Below, piece after piece: positions 25,782 through 36,347 of a DNA stretch of 64,000 nucleotides. The stretch comes from Hymenobacter metallicola. GTDB lineage: Bacteria > Bacteroidota > Bacteroidia > Cytophagales > Hymenobacteraceae. The position numbers and the translations under genes are program-made. Position 1 is the stretch's first letter. Each line of letters opens with the position of its first letter. The notes beneath the pieces are model-generated. The model searched no databases and was not told the origin of the DNA. It saw nothing but the letters and a program-made list of their open reading frames with translations. Where the stretch lies: assembly GCF_004745645.1 (NCBI RefSeq), contig NZ_SRMB01000001.1, forward strand, positions 496,001 through 560,000, given 5' to 3'.

Positions 25782-28220
25782 CTACAAAACCTGTTTTACG
25801 GCAAATGTAAACCGGGTGCTGCCGGCCAGCCCGTTGCCCGCAAGTCCCTGCACGACTACCACGTAGCGGCCGGGCTGGTCGGCGGTGTAAAAATCCAGGC
25901 TGGTGCTGCGGGTGGCGGACGTGGTATTCACGTCCGGGTTCCAGTAGAGCAGGTTGCGCAGGTCGGGGAGGTGGCTCTGCCGGGCTTCGGGCGTATCGTA
26001 GCGGGGCGCGTAAAACTCCCGCTGCAGCTGCAGGCCCTCATACTCTTGCAGCAGGGCGTGCGGGTCAAGCTTGTGGTTGCCCAGGTTGCCTTTGTACGTG
26101 GTGTAGCTCACCACGCCCTGATGAATGCTACGCCCGTGAAAATACCGGCTCGTAACCACTTCCAGCTTCTGAATCTGGAGCGGGTCCAGCGCCATTACCT
26201 TGTCGATGTTGAAGATCGGCACTCCGTCGAGCAGCACCAGCGGGTCGTCGGTCATCGGCGTTTTGGTCAGCTGATCCATCACCTGAAAGTGAAAATGCCC
26301 TTTGCGGCTGCGCACCAGCACCCCCGGCACATACTCGCGCATCACCTCTTCCATCACTTTAAAGCGGGTGTAGTCTTCCAGCAAATACCGTTCGCCCGGC
26401 TTGCCATAGAAGGGAATACTGTCATTGGCTGGGAAGCGGAAGCGGTTCGTGAGCTTTTTGAAGTAAGCCGTTTGCACCTGGCTCTGCACGTGGCGCTGGG
26501 CAATTTCGGGTCGAAAAAACTCGGTTACCTGAAACGACGGCACCTGCCGGGCAGCGTATTCCGCGGAAAAAGGGGAGTATACTTCCACGCGGAAAGTGCT
26601 GTCGAGCTGGGTATTGGGCTGAACAACGATTTCTTTGAATCCATAAAAGTCCCGCATGTCGAACTGGAAGGTGCCGTCGGGCTGGCTGACATCGGTGTAG
26701 AGGCGGGCCTGCCGGCTGGGGCTGGCCAGATACACCGTGACCCCCGGCGCGGCCTGCCCGGTGCCGCCTTGCGTCAGCCGCCCCTGAATCCAGGGGCCGG
26801 TGCTTTCGGGATAGAAGCGCAGGGCCGGTTTTTTATTCGCCACCACGTCTTCCCAGCGGAAGCGGCTCCAGCCCTGGGTCAGCATTAGGTTGTCGGCCGC
26901 CTGGGCTACGTCGGGCGAGGTAGCCGAGAAATAGTATTCCGGATTTTCAATGTATCCTTTCACGTCCGAGGCCAGCCACAGGTAGCTGCTGATTGTAGCA
27001 GCCGGGGCCGCCGCCAACGAATCGAGCCGGTATACCGCCACGGATAAACTGGCGGGAACGGGCCCGGCGGCCAGTTGCAGCGTCACCTTGTCGCGGGTTG
27101 CATACGTGGTCTTGTCGGTCTTGCCACTGATGGAGAGCCGCTGCGTTGGGGCTTTGAAATAAAGCCGTTCGCACAGGGGCTTACGGGCGCTGTTGAAAAC
27201 GGTAAAGTGCGTGATGCCGTCGGCCAGGTCGTTCTGGTCTATGGTAAACACGGCCTGCTGCCCCCGAAAGCGGCCCACGGTAGCAACGGAAGGCACGTGG
27301 CGGGCGTGGCCCAGCAGCAAAACATCCTCGGCCGCCAGTTCCGCTCTGGTCGTCTGAACGGAAAGAGTCAGCGCCCCGGGTTGGTCCTGGCTTAGGTGCA
27401 GCACATAGCCGTGCTCCTGCACGGCGGGGAGTTTGCGGGTGAGGGTCTGCTTGTTGGGCAGCTGAATAATGGCGCTGTAGGTAGCCCCAGCCTCTGCCGG
27501 AGTAAAGGAAAACGAGCCCAAGCCGAACTTCAAGGTCTTGAACTGGGCCACGTTGCGGCCCTGCTGGTCAATGATAATGCCGGCGGCCTCCGTGCCTTTG
27601 CCCAGTGGGTCGGTTACCTTGAAGGCCACGGTGCTCGTCAGGCCCTTCACCAGCTGACCGCCTTCCGGGAAAAACTGAGCCTCGAAGCCCGCGGTTTCCG
27701 AAGCGGGCTTTCCGCCCCCGGTGCCAAAGGTGTTGAAAATGGTGATGGCGCTGTGAAAATAGAAGTCGGGCGCCGCGTTTTTCATCCAGCTGGTGTAGGC
27801 CCGAATGGTGTAGGTGCCGGAGGCCATATTTTTGGGCAGCACAAACGAGCCCTGGCCCATGGCCTGCTGCAAGCCAATTTTGCCCTGCAGTACGGGTTTC
27901 TGGTCCTGGTCGAGCAGTTCTACGTAGGCTACTTTGCTCACCGTGAGTGGTTTGTGCAGCATACCGTCCACGGCATATACCTTAAACCACATAACTTCCC
28001 CGCTCACGTAGAAGGGCCGGTCGACGTGCAAAAACAGCTTTTCCGGCAGTTGCTGCTGGCTGTAGCGGCTCAGTTGCCGGCTCACGGCGCGCAGCGAATC
28101 GGTTTGGCCGTAGGCAGTGCCCCAGCCCGCTGCCCACAGCAGCAAGCCCGTGAGCAGGCTGGCCCGAACCAGAAACCCACGTCCGGCACGTTGATAATAC
28201 GAGGTAGAGCTTCTATTCAC
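25782..28220 (-). CDS. Large secreted protein with macroglobulin (MG2)-like and TonB-plug-like segments
   Basis: The 812-residue protein has an N-terminal hydrophobic signal ending near TAYGQT (about residue 39). Residues of about 55-85 (EKLFLHVDRPFYVSGEVMWF) match the MG2 strand motif of alpha-2-macroglobulin-like proteins of Bacteroidota, and several further beta-sandwich units follow. A region at about 480-530 (TVYLASPSRQARLYTDVSQPDGTFQF) is like a carboxypeptidase-regulatory domain. Residues of about 655-715 (DPLVLLDGVPIFNIDKVMAL, then a pair of short strands) resemble a TonB receptor plug. There is no outer-membrane barrel. It is last in an operon with a TonB-dependent receptor and a DUF4249 lipoprotein and starts 26 bases after the latter. 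Function is unknown; a periplasmic or surface adaptor to the receptor is inference. Confidence 0.75.
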   Translation of the reverse strand: MNRSSTSYYQRAGRGFLVRASLLTGLLLWAAGWGTAYGQTDSLRAVSRQLSRYSQQQLPEKLFLHVDRPFYVSGEVMWFKVYAVDGMLHKPLTVSKVAYVELLDQDQKPVLQGKIGLQQAMGQGSFVLPKNMASGTYTIRAYTSWMKNAAPDFYFHSAITIFNTFGTGGGKPASETAGFEAQFFPEGGQLVKGLTSTVAFKVTDPLGKGTEAAGIIIDQQGRNVAQFKTLKFGLGSFSFTPAEAGATYSAIIQLPNKQTLTRKLPAVQEHGYVLHLSQDQPGALTLSVQTTRAELAAEDVLLLGHARHVPSVATVGRFRGQQAVFTIDQNDLADGITHFTVFNSARKPLCERLYFKAPTQRLSISGKTDKTTYATRDKVTLQLAAGPVPASLSVAVYRLDSLAAAPAATISSYLWLASDVKGYIENPEYYFSATSPDVAQAADNLMLTQGWSRFRWEDVVANKKPALRFYPESTGPWIQGRLTQGGTGQAAPGVTVYLASPSRQARLYTDVSQPDGTFQFDMRDFYGFKEIVVQPNTQLDSTFRVEVYSPFSAEYAARQVPSFQVTEFFRPEIAQRHVQSQVQTAYFKKLTNRFRFPANDSIPFYGKPGERYLLEDYTRFKVMEEVMREYVPGVLVRSRKGHFHFQVMDQLTKTPMTDDPLVLLDGVPIFNIDKVMALDPLQIQKLEVVTSRYFHGRSIHQGVVSYTTYKGNLGNHKLDPHALLQEYEGLQLQREFYAPRYDTPEARQSHLPDLRNLLYWNPDVNTTSATRSTSLDFYTADQPGRYVVVVQGLAGNGLAGSTRFTFAVKQVL

Positions 28221-28246
28221 AGAAGAACGGGCTGAATGCGCAAGGA

Positions 28247-29383
28247 TTACTTCCAGAAAGCGGGGGGGGTATTATTGCCGCGGCGGCGGCAGTCGATGCA
28301 GTCGGCGTAGTGAGCCGTGTAGCCCCGGCCTTCCAGAAAGTCAAGCGGCAGGTAGTTGGCCGTGGTAAAGGAGACAGACACGTTTATAAAATTTACCGTG
28401 TCGGGCCGCACGCAGTTCTCGTAACCGGTTTCAAAGGTCCAGGCGGCCGGCAGATCCTCCCGGCTGATGAACAGCCGCTTTTCCTGCACCGAGTAGGCCC
28501 CGATAAAGCCCAGCACTAGTTCCGAGGGGTCGGTCAGGCAGTGAATGTTGCCCGTAAGCTGGCTGGGCAGCGGGTCGAACAGCGTGCCAATGTTTTCCGT
28601 GTTCTTGCGTAGGGCTTCCCAGTAGGCAAATTCCTCCACGCTCTGGGCGTACTGCTTCACCAGCACGCTGTACTTATAGCGCAGCTTTACCGAGGTGGAG
28701 GGCAGCGTCAGCAGCGGATATTTGGCTACCACGTCCTGGCTCAACTTGGTGGTGGTATTGAGCTTGATAAAGCCGCTGGGTTGGGAGGTCCAGCACCGGT
28801 AAATATTCACCGTCCGCTGCTGCATCTTGTTATTAACGTACTCGTAATAGCTGCGGTAGGCCGAGGTAAACTCCCAGGTTTCGTCCATATCCCAGCGGTA
28901 ATACTGGGTTTGGTTAGTGTTGTCGTGGGTACTCACCAGCACCCGCACCCCGGCGTTTTCCACCTCCCAGGCCACCTCGTCGATGGGAGGGGTGAATTTT
29001 GCCCGGGTGTAGTCCGTGACGTACTCCCGGCCGGTCCGGGTGTTGAAGTGCAGCCGGTACTTGCGGGCCGGGTTGAGCTGCAGCCGGGCCGAAACATAGG
29101 TGCCCGCCGTGGTTTCGGTGAGCGGGTAGCGTTGCCCGGCCTCCTCCTCGATAAAGATAGTAGCCTTGGCCTCCACCGGCGGGGGCGTTTTGGCTTTCAG
29201 CCCCAGGCTGCGCGTAAGCCGGATGGTGGTCACCCCGTCGCTGTTCAGAAAGCCGTCCACCACCAGAAAACTCTGGGGGGCATTGCTGATGTCCGGCTCA
29301 AACGTTTCGATGCAGCTGCTCAGGCCCAGCACCAATGTGCACCAGACCAGCAGCCGAACCCGTAAACTCACGTGCGTATTCAT
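28247..29383 (-). CDS. DUF4249 lipoprotein
   Basis: The 378-residue protein has a lipoprotein signal with lipobox LSSC (cysteine at about residue 24), followed by IETFEPDI as is typical for DUF4249. The body is beta-rich and includes FLVVDGFLNSDGVTTIRLTRS and cysteines near the end (HYADCIDCRRRG). DUF4249 proteins are almost always encoded next to a TonB-dependent receptor and are thought to be its surface lipoprotein partner, much as SusD is for SusC. Here its ATG directly abuts the stop codon of the receptor gene. The ligand is unknown. Confidence 0.88.
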   Translation of the reverse strand: MNTHVSLRVRLLVWCTLVLGLSSCIETFEPDISNAPQSFLVVDGFLNSDGVTTIRLTRSLGLKAKTPPPVEAKATIFIEEEAGQRYPLTETTAGTYVSARLQLNPARKYRLHFNTRTGREYVTDYTRAKFTPPIDEVAWEVENAGVRVLVSTHDNTNQTQYYRWDMDETWEFTSAYRSYYEYVNNKMQQRTVNIYRCWTSQPSGFIKLNTTTKLSQDVVAKYPLLTLPSTSVKLRYKYSVLVKQYAQSVEEFAYWEALRKNTENIGTLFDPLPSQLTGNIHCLTDPSELVLGFIGAYSVQEKRLFISREDLPAAWTFETGYENCVRPDTVNFINVSVSFTTANYLPLDFLEGRGYTAHYADCIDCRRRGNNTPPAFWK

Positions 29384-32161
29384 CTAGAATTTGAAGTTGT
29401 AGGTGATGGTCGGGATGGGCCGGCCGAAAATGGACAGCTGATACCCGTTGATTTGCCCGTTTTCCGCTTTGTAGTACACGGAGTAGGGGTTTTTGCGGCC
29501 CGTCAGGTTGTACACCGCCAGGGTCCAGGAGCCGTGGGCCAGCTTCTTGATTTTGTGGTTGCCCTCAATATTCAGCGCCAGGTCGGCGCGGTAGTAGTCG
29601 GGCACGCGGTAGGCGTTGCGCTCCGAGTAGTATACCCGCATAGAGTTGCCGACGTAGAACTTGGCCAGGGGCAGGGTGATGGGGCGGCCCGTGTTGTAGG
29701 TGAAATTCAGGGAAGTGCTGAACCGCCGGCTGAAGCGGTAGTTGCCAATCATGGTGAAGTCGTGGGGCTTATCGAAGTTGCTGGGGTAAAACTTGCCGCC
29801 GTTGATAACGTCGCCGTTCGGGCCCGTATCGACGCGCACCAGGGAGCGGGAATAAGTGTAGCTCACCCAGCCATTAAGCTTGCCGGTCAGCTTTTTTGCC
29901 ATCACCTCCACGCCGTAAGCCTTGCCCTCGGCATTCACCACGTCGGTTTCGATGTGGTGGTTGAGCACCAGCGTCGCCCCGCTCTTGTAGTCCACAAAGT
30001 CGTGCATGGCCTTGTAGTAGGTTTCTACCGATGTCTCAATCGTGTTGGATTTGAAGTTGCGGTAGAAACCGATGGAATACTGGTCGCCCACCTGGGGGCG
30101 AAGGTGGTCGTCACTCAGCTTCCAGATATCCGTCGGCGACATCGACGCCGTATTCGACAGCATGTGAATGTATTGGCGCATACGGTTGTAGCTGGCCTTC
30201 ACCGAGGCGTTGTCCGACAAGGCGTACTTCACCGACACCCGGTATTCGGGGCCGTGGTAGGTGGCAATGCTGGCCCCGGCTTTGTGCGAAATCGTGTCCG
30301 TTATCGTATTCTCCGACTTGGAAAGGCCGGGCAAGTAGGCATAGGTATCGCGCGGCCCCAGGGCATTAAACAAGGAGTAGCGCAGGCCCAGGGAAACGGC
30401 AAACCGCGAGGTGACATCTATTTTATCGGACACGTAGAGTGCGTGTTCCAGGGCCTGCTCCCGGGGCAGCACGTCGCGCTTAATCAGGGACGCGCCACCG
30501 ATGGGCGTTAAGCTACCGGCCGCCACGGAATAGTAGATGTTGTTGATGCCGAAGTCGATAGTGTGCTTGTTGTTACGGAAGTAGCTGAAATCAGCCTGCA
30601 GGTTGGTTTGGTTGATGCCGAAGGCCAGCTCCGAGGCATTCACCTCGTTCTTCTCGTTTTTGATGCTGTACCGGTAATGGCTGTAGGCGCCCGTCAGCAC
30701 CCCGTACAGCTTGTTGCTAAAGTTATGCTGCCACTTCAGGCTGGCCGTCTGGTTTACATAGCGGTACAGCGTATCGGAGGCCAGCTTGAACTGGTCGCGG
30801 CTGCTGTACCCGGTGGCATACACCGCATTTTTGTCGTTGATCTGATGACTTATGTGGGCGTTCAGGTCGTAGAAAGAGGCGGAGCTTTCCTGGTAGGTTT
30901 TGTTGGGAATCTGGTGCAGCAGCCAGTCGGAGTAGCTCGTGCGGCCGGCCAGAATAAAGGCGCTCTTGTCCTTGATTAGCGGGCCTTCCAGGGTCAGGCG
31001 GCTGGTCATCAGGCCAATGCCGCCCGAGCCCGAAAACTTCTTCTTGTTGCCGTCGCGGGTGGTAATATCCAGCACCGACGACAGCCGTCCGCCGTACTTC
31101 GCCGGCACGGCGCTTTTGTAGAGCTCCACGGTTTTGAGCACATCCGGATTAAAGGCCGAGAAGAAGCCAAACAGGTGGGCCGGGTTATACACCGTCGCGT
31201 CGTTGAACAGAATCAGGTTCTGGTCGGTGGCTCCGCCGCGCACGTTCATGCCCGTGCTGCCTTCGCCCACCGACTTTACGCCCGGCAGCGTGAGCACCAC
31301 CCGCAGAATGTCGGTTTCGCCGAAGGCCGTGGGTACCTGCCGGATGGTCTTGATGTCGAGCTTTTCCACGCCCATCTGCAAGCCCGCCACGTTGCGGTCC
31401 TTCTCGGCCTCGATAACGACTTCCTTTAGGTTGGTAATGTCTTCTTCCACTTCCAGCTCCAGCTTGCCGTCGGCCAGCAACTGCACCTGGCGCCGGGTAT
31501 TCTTGATGCCGATACCCCGGATATTAAGCGTGTAGCGGCCCGCGGGCAAAGTCAGGGCATAGTAGCCAAACTGGTCGGTGGTGGTGCCTACCGTACTGGG
31601 CGATTCTACAAACACGGCGGCCCCAATAACGGGCTCCCCGGAGGCCGCCTCCCGCACGTGCCCGGCCAGCGTTACTTTGCCCGAGGCTGGTGCAGCTCCT
31701 TTCTTCCCAATTTCATACAGCTTGAGCTCGGAAGTGCCCGCGGGACGGGGCTCCTCTTCGGTAGGAGTAGGTTCTGCTTCGGCGGCGGCGGCTAGCATGG
31801 CCCCATCCCGCGTAAAGATATTGTCGGGCAGATTGGGCTGAATGGCAGTGCCGCTGGTAACGAACACACGTCGTTCCGCATCGATGGCAAAACGGAAGGA
31901 CGTGTTGCGCAGCGCCGTTTGTAGCACGACTTGCAGGGGCTGGTCGTGCACCTGCAGCCGCACGAGCAGCGTGTCCAGGGCCTCGGGTTGGTAGTAAATG
32001 CGGTATGCCGTTTGGGCCTCCAGCTGTCTGACAAATTCGGGGAACCGAATAGCATTGAACTCTCCGCTTACGAGCGGGTCGGAAAGTTGCTGGCCCACGG
32101 CCGGGCTGCCTGGGTAGCTCCACAGTAGAAAGAAAAAAAACAGAGCATAAATATTTCTCAT
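29384..32161 (-). CDS. TonB-dependent receptor with STN and carboxypeptidase-regulatory domains
   Basis: I chose the ATG at 32161 (925 residues) because it begins a signal peptide (RNIYALFFFFLLW); the frame stays open upstream but there it overlaps the preceding gene. Residues of about 30-95 form an STN domain (FVRQLEAQTAYRIYYQ, VLQTALRNTSFRF). An acidic linker follows. Residues of about 155-245 form a carboxypeptidase-regulatory beta-sandwich (VTLAGHVREAASGEPVIGA). The plug follows (VLTLPGVKSVGEGSTGMNVRG, QNLILFND) and then a 22-strand-type barrel ending YQLSIFGRPIPTITYNFKF, with a terminal phenylalanine. The STN domain suggests signalling through an anti-sigma factor, but no sigma or FecR gene is in the window. 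It imports an unknown ligand across the outer membrane. Confidence 0.92.
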   Translation of the reverse strand: MRNIYALFFFFLLWSYPGSPAVGQQLSDPLVSGEFNAIRFPEFVRQLEAQTAYRIYYQPEALDTLLVRLQVHDQPLQVVLQTALRNTSFRFAIDAERRVFVTSGTAIQPNLPDNIFTRDGAMLAAAAEAEPTPTEEEPRPAGTSELKLYEIGKKGAAPASGKVTLAGHVREAASGEPVIGAAVFVESPSTVGTTTDQFGYYALTLPAGRYTLNIRGIGIKNTRRQVQLLADGKLELEVEEDITNLKEVVIEAEKDRNVAGLQMGVEKLDIKTIRQVPTAFGETDILRVVLTLPGVKSVGEGSTGMNVRGGATDQNLILFNDATVYNPAHLFGFFSAFNPDVLKTVELYKSAVPAKYGGRLSSVLDITTRDGNKKKFSGSGGIGLMTSRLTLEGPLIKDKSAFILAGRTSYSDWLLHQIPNKTYQESSASFYDLNAHISHQINDKNAVYATGYSSRDQFKLASDTLYRYVNQTASLKWQHNFSNKLYGVLTGAYSHYRYSIKNEKNEVNASELAFGINQTNLQADFSYFRNNKHTIDFGINNIYYSVAAGSLTPIGGASLIKRDVLPREQALEHALYVSDKIDVTSRFAVSLGLRYSLFNALGPRDTYAYLPGLSKSENTITDTISHKAGASIATYHGPEYRVSVKYALSDNASVKASYNRMRQYIHMLSNTASMSPTDIWKLSDDHLRPQVGDQYSIGFYRNFKSNTIETSVETYYKAMHDFVDYKSGATLVLNHHIETDVVNAEGKAYGVEVMAKKLTGKLNGWVSYTYSRSLVRVDTGPNGDVINGGKFYPSNFDKPHDFTMIGNYRFSRRFSTSLNFTYNTGRPITLPLAKFYVGNSMRVYYSERNAYRVPDYYRADLALNIEGNHKIKKLAHGSWTLAVYNLTGRKNPYSVYYKAENGQINGYQLSIFGRPIPTITYNFKF

Positions 32162-32216
32162 AGAAGCGTAAATGCGGCCAAAAAACGCGGAACCCGGCAA
32201 AAGTGAATCTGCTCGG

Positions 32217-32963
32217 CTAGGGCAGGCTGTCGTACTGCCGAGCGACTTTGATAAAGGATTGTTCTTGCTGGTCTTTGGCAAAGCTCAGCTTCTGCGCGCT
32301 TATGTAGTGGCGTAGGTCTTTTTTCTTTTCCGGCACTGCCCCTAACAAGGAGCCCTTGCTGGTAAGCGGGTAAAACTTACCGTCCTTTTCCAAGTAGAAG
32401 CGGTTGGATTCCTGCAACTCTACTTGCACTCCGCCGCCCGTTATCTGCTCGTTCCACTTCTTCAGGCGCTTTGCCAACACGCGGGTTTTGCCTTCAAAAA
32501 GTACGTCGTAATAGCCCGTGGGCAAGTCCCCGGTTGTATTCTGGCCGGCGTAGCGCACAAACCGATGGCCCTTGACCGTGAAGTAATTTACCTTCTCCTC
32601 CACGAGCCTGAGTTTGAAGGGGCTCCCGGGGAATTTCAGCACCAACTGATCAAGGCGAATATCATACAGCAACGGCACGTTTCTGTACAATGCTCCATCA
32701 TAGAAAACGTCGCCCAGTTGCTCTTCCGAACTCAGGTAGAACTGATGCCCTGTGACGTTGCGGTAATTTTTCTCGTAATTCAGATACTCGGGGCCACTGT
32801 ACAAGGCCGCGGTATTTTCGAGGGGCTGGCGTTGCAGGTGGGTCAGGTGGTGCGTGGCGGCTGCCAAGGCGGTGGAATCGGCAGTTTTATTTTGGCCAAA
32901 TGCCTGATCTGTAGATTCTAAAGCGAAGAGTGCTAATGTGCCCAGCAAACGTAATGACTTCAT
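32217..32963 (-). CDS. Small secreted protein at the head of the TonB receptor operon
   Basis: From ATG 32963 the product has 248 residues, with a signal peptide ending near QAFGQ (about residue 24). I do not recognise a family. It contains many tyrosines, basic segments in the C-terminal half (RVLAKRLKKWNEQ, EKKKDLRHYI) and a strand-rich middle (FYDGALYRNVPLLYDIRLDQLVLKF). A GALYRNVPLLYD-like segment occurs in various unannotated Bacteroidota secreted proteins. It lies 55 bases ahead of the receptor start in the same direction, so it is likely in the same operon. Confidence 0.7.
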   Translation of the reverse strand: MKSLRLLGTLALFALESTDQAFGQNKTADSTALAAATHHLTHLQRQPLENTAALYSGPEYLNYEKNYRNVTGHQFYLSSEEQLGDVFYDGALYRNVPLLYDIRLDQLVLKFPGSPFKLRLVEEKVNYFTVKGHRFVRYAGQNTTGDLPTGYYDVLFEGKTRVLAKRLKKWNEQITGGGVQVELQESNRFYLEKDGKFYPLTSKGSLLGAVPEKKKDLRHYISAQKLSFAKDQQEQSFIKVARQYDSLP

Positions 32964-33301
32964 AGGAGCAACTAGATAGGGGACCAGGGGCACAGTGAGT
33001 AGGCTAGCAGCTGATAAGGTAGATGATGTATTGGTGAGGGTTAATATTTTATTTGAAACGTTAAGGATTATCTAAATATAAGCCTAAAACAACTCGGTTA
33101 CCCTTATTGCTTGACATGACCCACCAAGCAGCAACATGGTTGCTTGCGGTTACCGCCTGCCCCTGGTAGCTGCCGACACTGGCGCTATTGTTCACACGGG
33201 GGCCATTCGCAGGGGCGGAGCAGCTAGGAACGGGGCCAAAACAAAAAAGCCTTCTGGTGAGAACCAGAAGGCTTTTGGCAGGCAAAATAAATTGACCTTT
33301 G
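32964..33301. other. Intergenic region between the receptor operon and tRNA genes
   Basis: The first part is A+T-rich (around 33040-33080) and probably holds the minus-strand promoter of the receptor operon. It also contains the tRNA terminator at 33245-33276. I see no gene here. Confidence 0.5.
33245..33276 (-). terminator. Terminator downstream of the tRNA-Glu genes
   Basis: AAAAGCCTTCTGGT at 33245-33258 pairs perfectly with 33263-33276. Read on the minus strand it follows the tRNA genes by 26 bases and ends in a T tract. Confidence 0.8.
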
Positions 33302-33373
33302 TAGTCCGTAGGGGAATCGAACCCCTGTTGGTAGAATGAAAATCTACTGTCCTAACCCCTAGACGAACGGACC
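33302..33373 (-). tRNA. tRNA-Glu (anticodon TTC), copy 2 in transcript order
   Basis: Read on the minus strand, the acceptor GGTCCGT pairs with ACGGACT (the first pair being G-U) and A is the discriminator. The anticodon stem GTAGA/TCTAC encloses the loop TTTTCAT with anticodon TTC. The T arm is CAGGGG-TTCGATT-CCCCTA-like. CCA is not encoded. 72 bases. Confidence 0.95.
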
Positions 33374-33396
33374 AGATATCAAAATGGGACGGGTAG

Positions 33397-33468
33397 TAGT
33401 CCGTAGGGGAATCGAACCCCTGTTGGCAGAATGAAAATCTGCAGTCCTAACCCCTAGACGAACGGACC
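33397..33468 (-). tRNA. tRNA-Glu (anticodon TTC), copy 1 in transcript order
   Basis: It is nearly identical to the neighbouring tRNA-Glu, 23 bases away. The only visible difference is a compensated base pair in the anticodon stem (GCAGA/TCTGC instead of GTAGA/TCTAC). Both keep a fully paired cloverleaf, so both are likely functional and cotranscribed. Confidence 0.95.
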
Positions 33469-34797
<1,329 letters not shown>

Positions 34798-34825
34798 GGG
34801 CGGCATCTTTGCTGACTACCTAAAG

Positions 34826-34857
34826 AAAGCCTGCCCGCTTGGGTGGGCTTTTTTTAT
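34826..34857 (+). terminator. Terminator after gapA
   Basis: AAAGCC at 34826-34831 pairs with GGCTTT around 34846-34851 through an imperfect inner stem, followed by a run of seven T. Confidence 0.7.
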
Positions 34858-34913
34858 GTGAAGCAGCGCGTTTGCTGCTCAACTTTCCGCTACCTCCTGC
34901 GTTGTTGCCGTCT

Positions 34914-35807
34914 ATGTCCGATACGTTGCGCATCTGCTTTCTTGTCAACCCCAACTCCGGCACCAACCGGCGCCAGGACGTACCTGCCCTCATAGCCCGT
35001 TACCTGCCGGGCGAGGCCGTGGCGTACGAGGTGCGGCTAACGCAATACGCCGGCCACGCCGTGGAGCTGGCCCGGCAGGCCGCCGCCGATGGGTTCCGCA
35101 TTGTGGTGGCCGTGGGCGGCGACGGCACCGTTAATGAGGTAGGGCGCGGGCTGCTGGGCACGGCGGCGGCGCTGGGCATTCTGCCCCGGGGCTCGGGCAA
35201 CGGGCTGGCCCGGCACTTGCGGGTGCCGTTGGCTCTGCCCGAGGCTATTCGGCAACTGGCAACTCCCGCGTTCCAGCGTATTGATGTGGGCTACATCAAT
35301 GAGCGGGCTTTTTTCTGCACGGCGGGGCTGGGCTTTGATGCGCACGTAAGCAAGTGCTTTGCCGTGGCTGGTACCCGGGGCCTGGGCACCTACGTGCAGG
35401 TGGCCCTGCGCGAGTATCGGCGCTACCAGCCCACGCCCATTCAGGTAACCATGCAGGGCAACACGCTGGCAACGAACTGCTACATGCTGGCTTTTGCCAA
35501 CGCGGCGCAGTATGGAAACAACGCCTACATTGCTCCCCTGGCCGATATTGCCGATGGCCTGCTGGACTTGTGCCTGATTGATGCGCTACCTTTGCGGCGG
35601 GCCGTGCGGGTTGGTATCGGGTTGGCCCTGGGCAACCTGCCCGCCTCCGGGGCCGCCGTATACCATACCTGCAGCCAGGTGCGGGTGCAGGCGGCGCGGG
35701 CGCTGGGTTTTCACGTCGACGGCGACTACGTGGGCGATGCGCGCGAGTTTGACGTTCGGCTGGAGCCCCTGGCGCTGGAAGTCGCTGTTCCGGGGCAAAG
35801 CCGATAG
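34914..35807 (+). CDS. Diacylglycerol/lipid kinase family protein (YegS-like)
   Basis: From ATG 34914 the protein has 297 residues. It has the N-terminal FLVNPNSGTNRR and the nucleotide loop VVAVGGDGTVNEV with GGDGT at 68-72, then LPRGSGNGLARHL. The C-terminal beta domain ends FHVDGDYVGDAREFDVRL. These are the features of the DAGK catalytic (LCB5/YegS) family, which phosphorylate lipids such as diacylglycerol or sphingoid bases at the membrane. The precise substrate cannot be read from sequence. It lies 116 bases after gapA with a terminator between, and is probably its own unit. Confidence 0.9.
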   Translation: MSDTLRICFLVNPNSGTNRRQDVPALIARYLPGEAVAYEVRLTQYAGHAVELARQAAADGFRIVVAVGGDGTVNEVGRGLLGTAAALGILPRGSGNGLARHLRVPLALPEAIRQLATPAFQRIDVGYINERAFFCTAGLGFDAHVSKCFAVAGTRGLGTYVQVALREYRRYQPTPIQVTMQGNTLATNCYMLAFANAAQYGNNAYIAPLADIADGLLDLCLIDALPLRRAVRVGIGLALGNLPASGAAVYHTCSQVRVQAARALGFHVDGDYVGDAREFDVRLEPLALEVAVPGQSR

Positions 35808-35899
35808 ACGCCAGCGGGCAGCACAAACTCCGGGCTTACTTTGTCATAATCAGCCGAGAATAGCTGGCAGGACCGTTTTACCACTTCACATAGGGTTAT

Positions 35900-36250
35900 A
35901 TGAAAACCGATAAAAACCGCAAGAGTCGGGAAGGCGTGGTGTACTCAACCAATGCGGACTTTGAGTACCAGCACAGCCACGAGGAGGACGCCGAAACCCT
36001 GCCGCCCCAGCAGCAAAATCTGCGCGTGCAGCTCGATAAAAAATCCCGCGGGGGCAAAATGGTGACGCTCATTACCGGCTTCGTGGGCAAAGACGCCGAC
36101 TTGCAGAGCCTGGGCAAGCTGCTGAAAACCAAGTGCGGGGTGGGCGGCAATGCCAAGGACGGCGAAATCCTGATTCAGGGCGACTTCCGCGACAAAGTGC
36201 TGGCCGTGCTGCTCGAGCAGAAATACAAGGCGAAAAAGGCCGGGGGATAA
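35900..36250 (+). CDS. SUI1/eIF1-like translation factor
   Basis: This 116-residue protein has a polar N-terminal tail and the SUI1 domain at about residues 40-112: [21 protein letters not shown] and [26 protein letters not shown]. Lysine- and glycine-rich loops contact the ribosomal P site in eukaryotic eIF1. Bacterial members (YciH type) are thought to influence start-codon selection or act under stress. The N-terminal motif [12 protein letters not shown] is usual in Bacteroidota versions. No operon partner is clear. Confidence 0.9.
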   Translation: MKTDKNRKSREGVVYSTNADFEYQHSHEEDAETLPPQQQNLRVQLDKKSRGGKMVTLITGFVGKDADLQSLGKLLKTKCGVGGNAKDGEILIQGDFRDKVLAVLLEQKYKAKKAGG

Positions 36251-36347
36251 GGGCGCTGGTCGGCGGAGCAAACCAGCGGACCGTACAACCTTCCACCGGC
36301 CTGCCTTAGCACCAAACTCTTGTCTTATCTGCTCCTGACTTCTGCCT

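Noticed and set aside
33061..33285. Short minus-strand frame between the receptor operon and tRNAs
   Set aside because: It spans the tRNA terminator and has no recognisable start context or conserved features.
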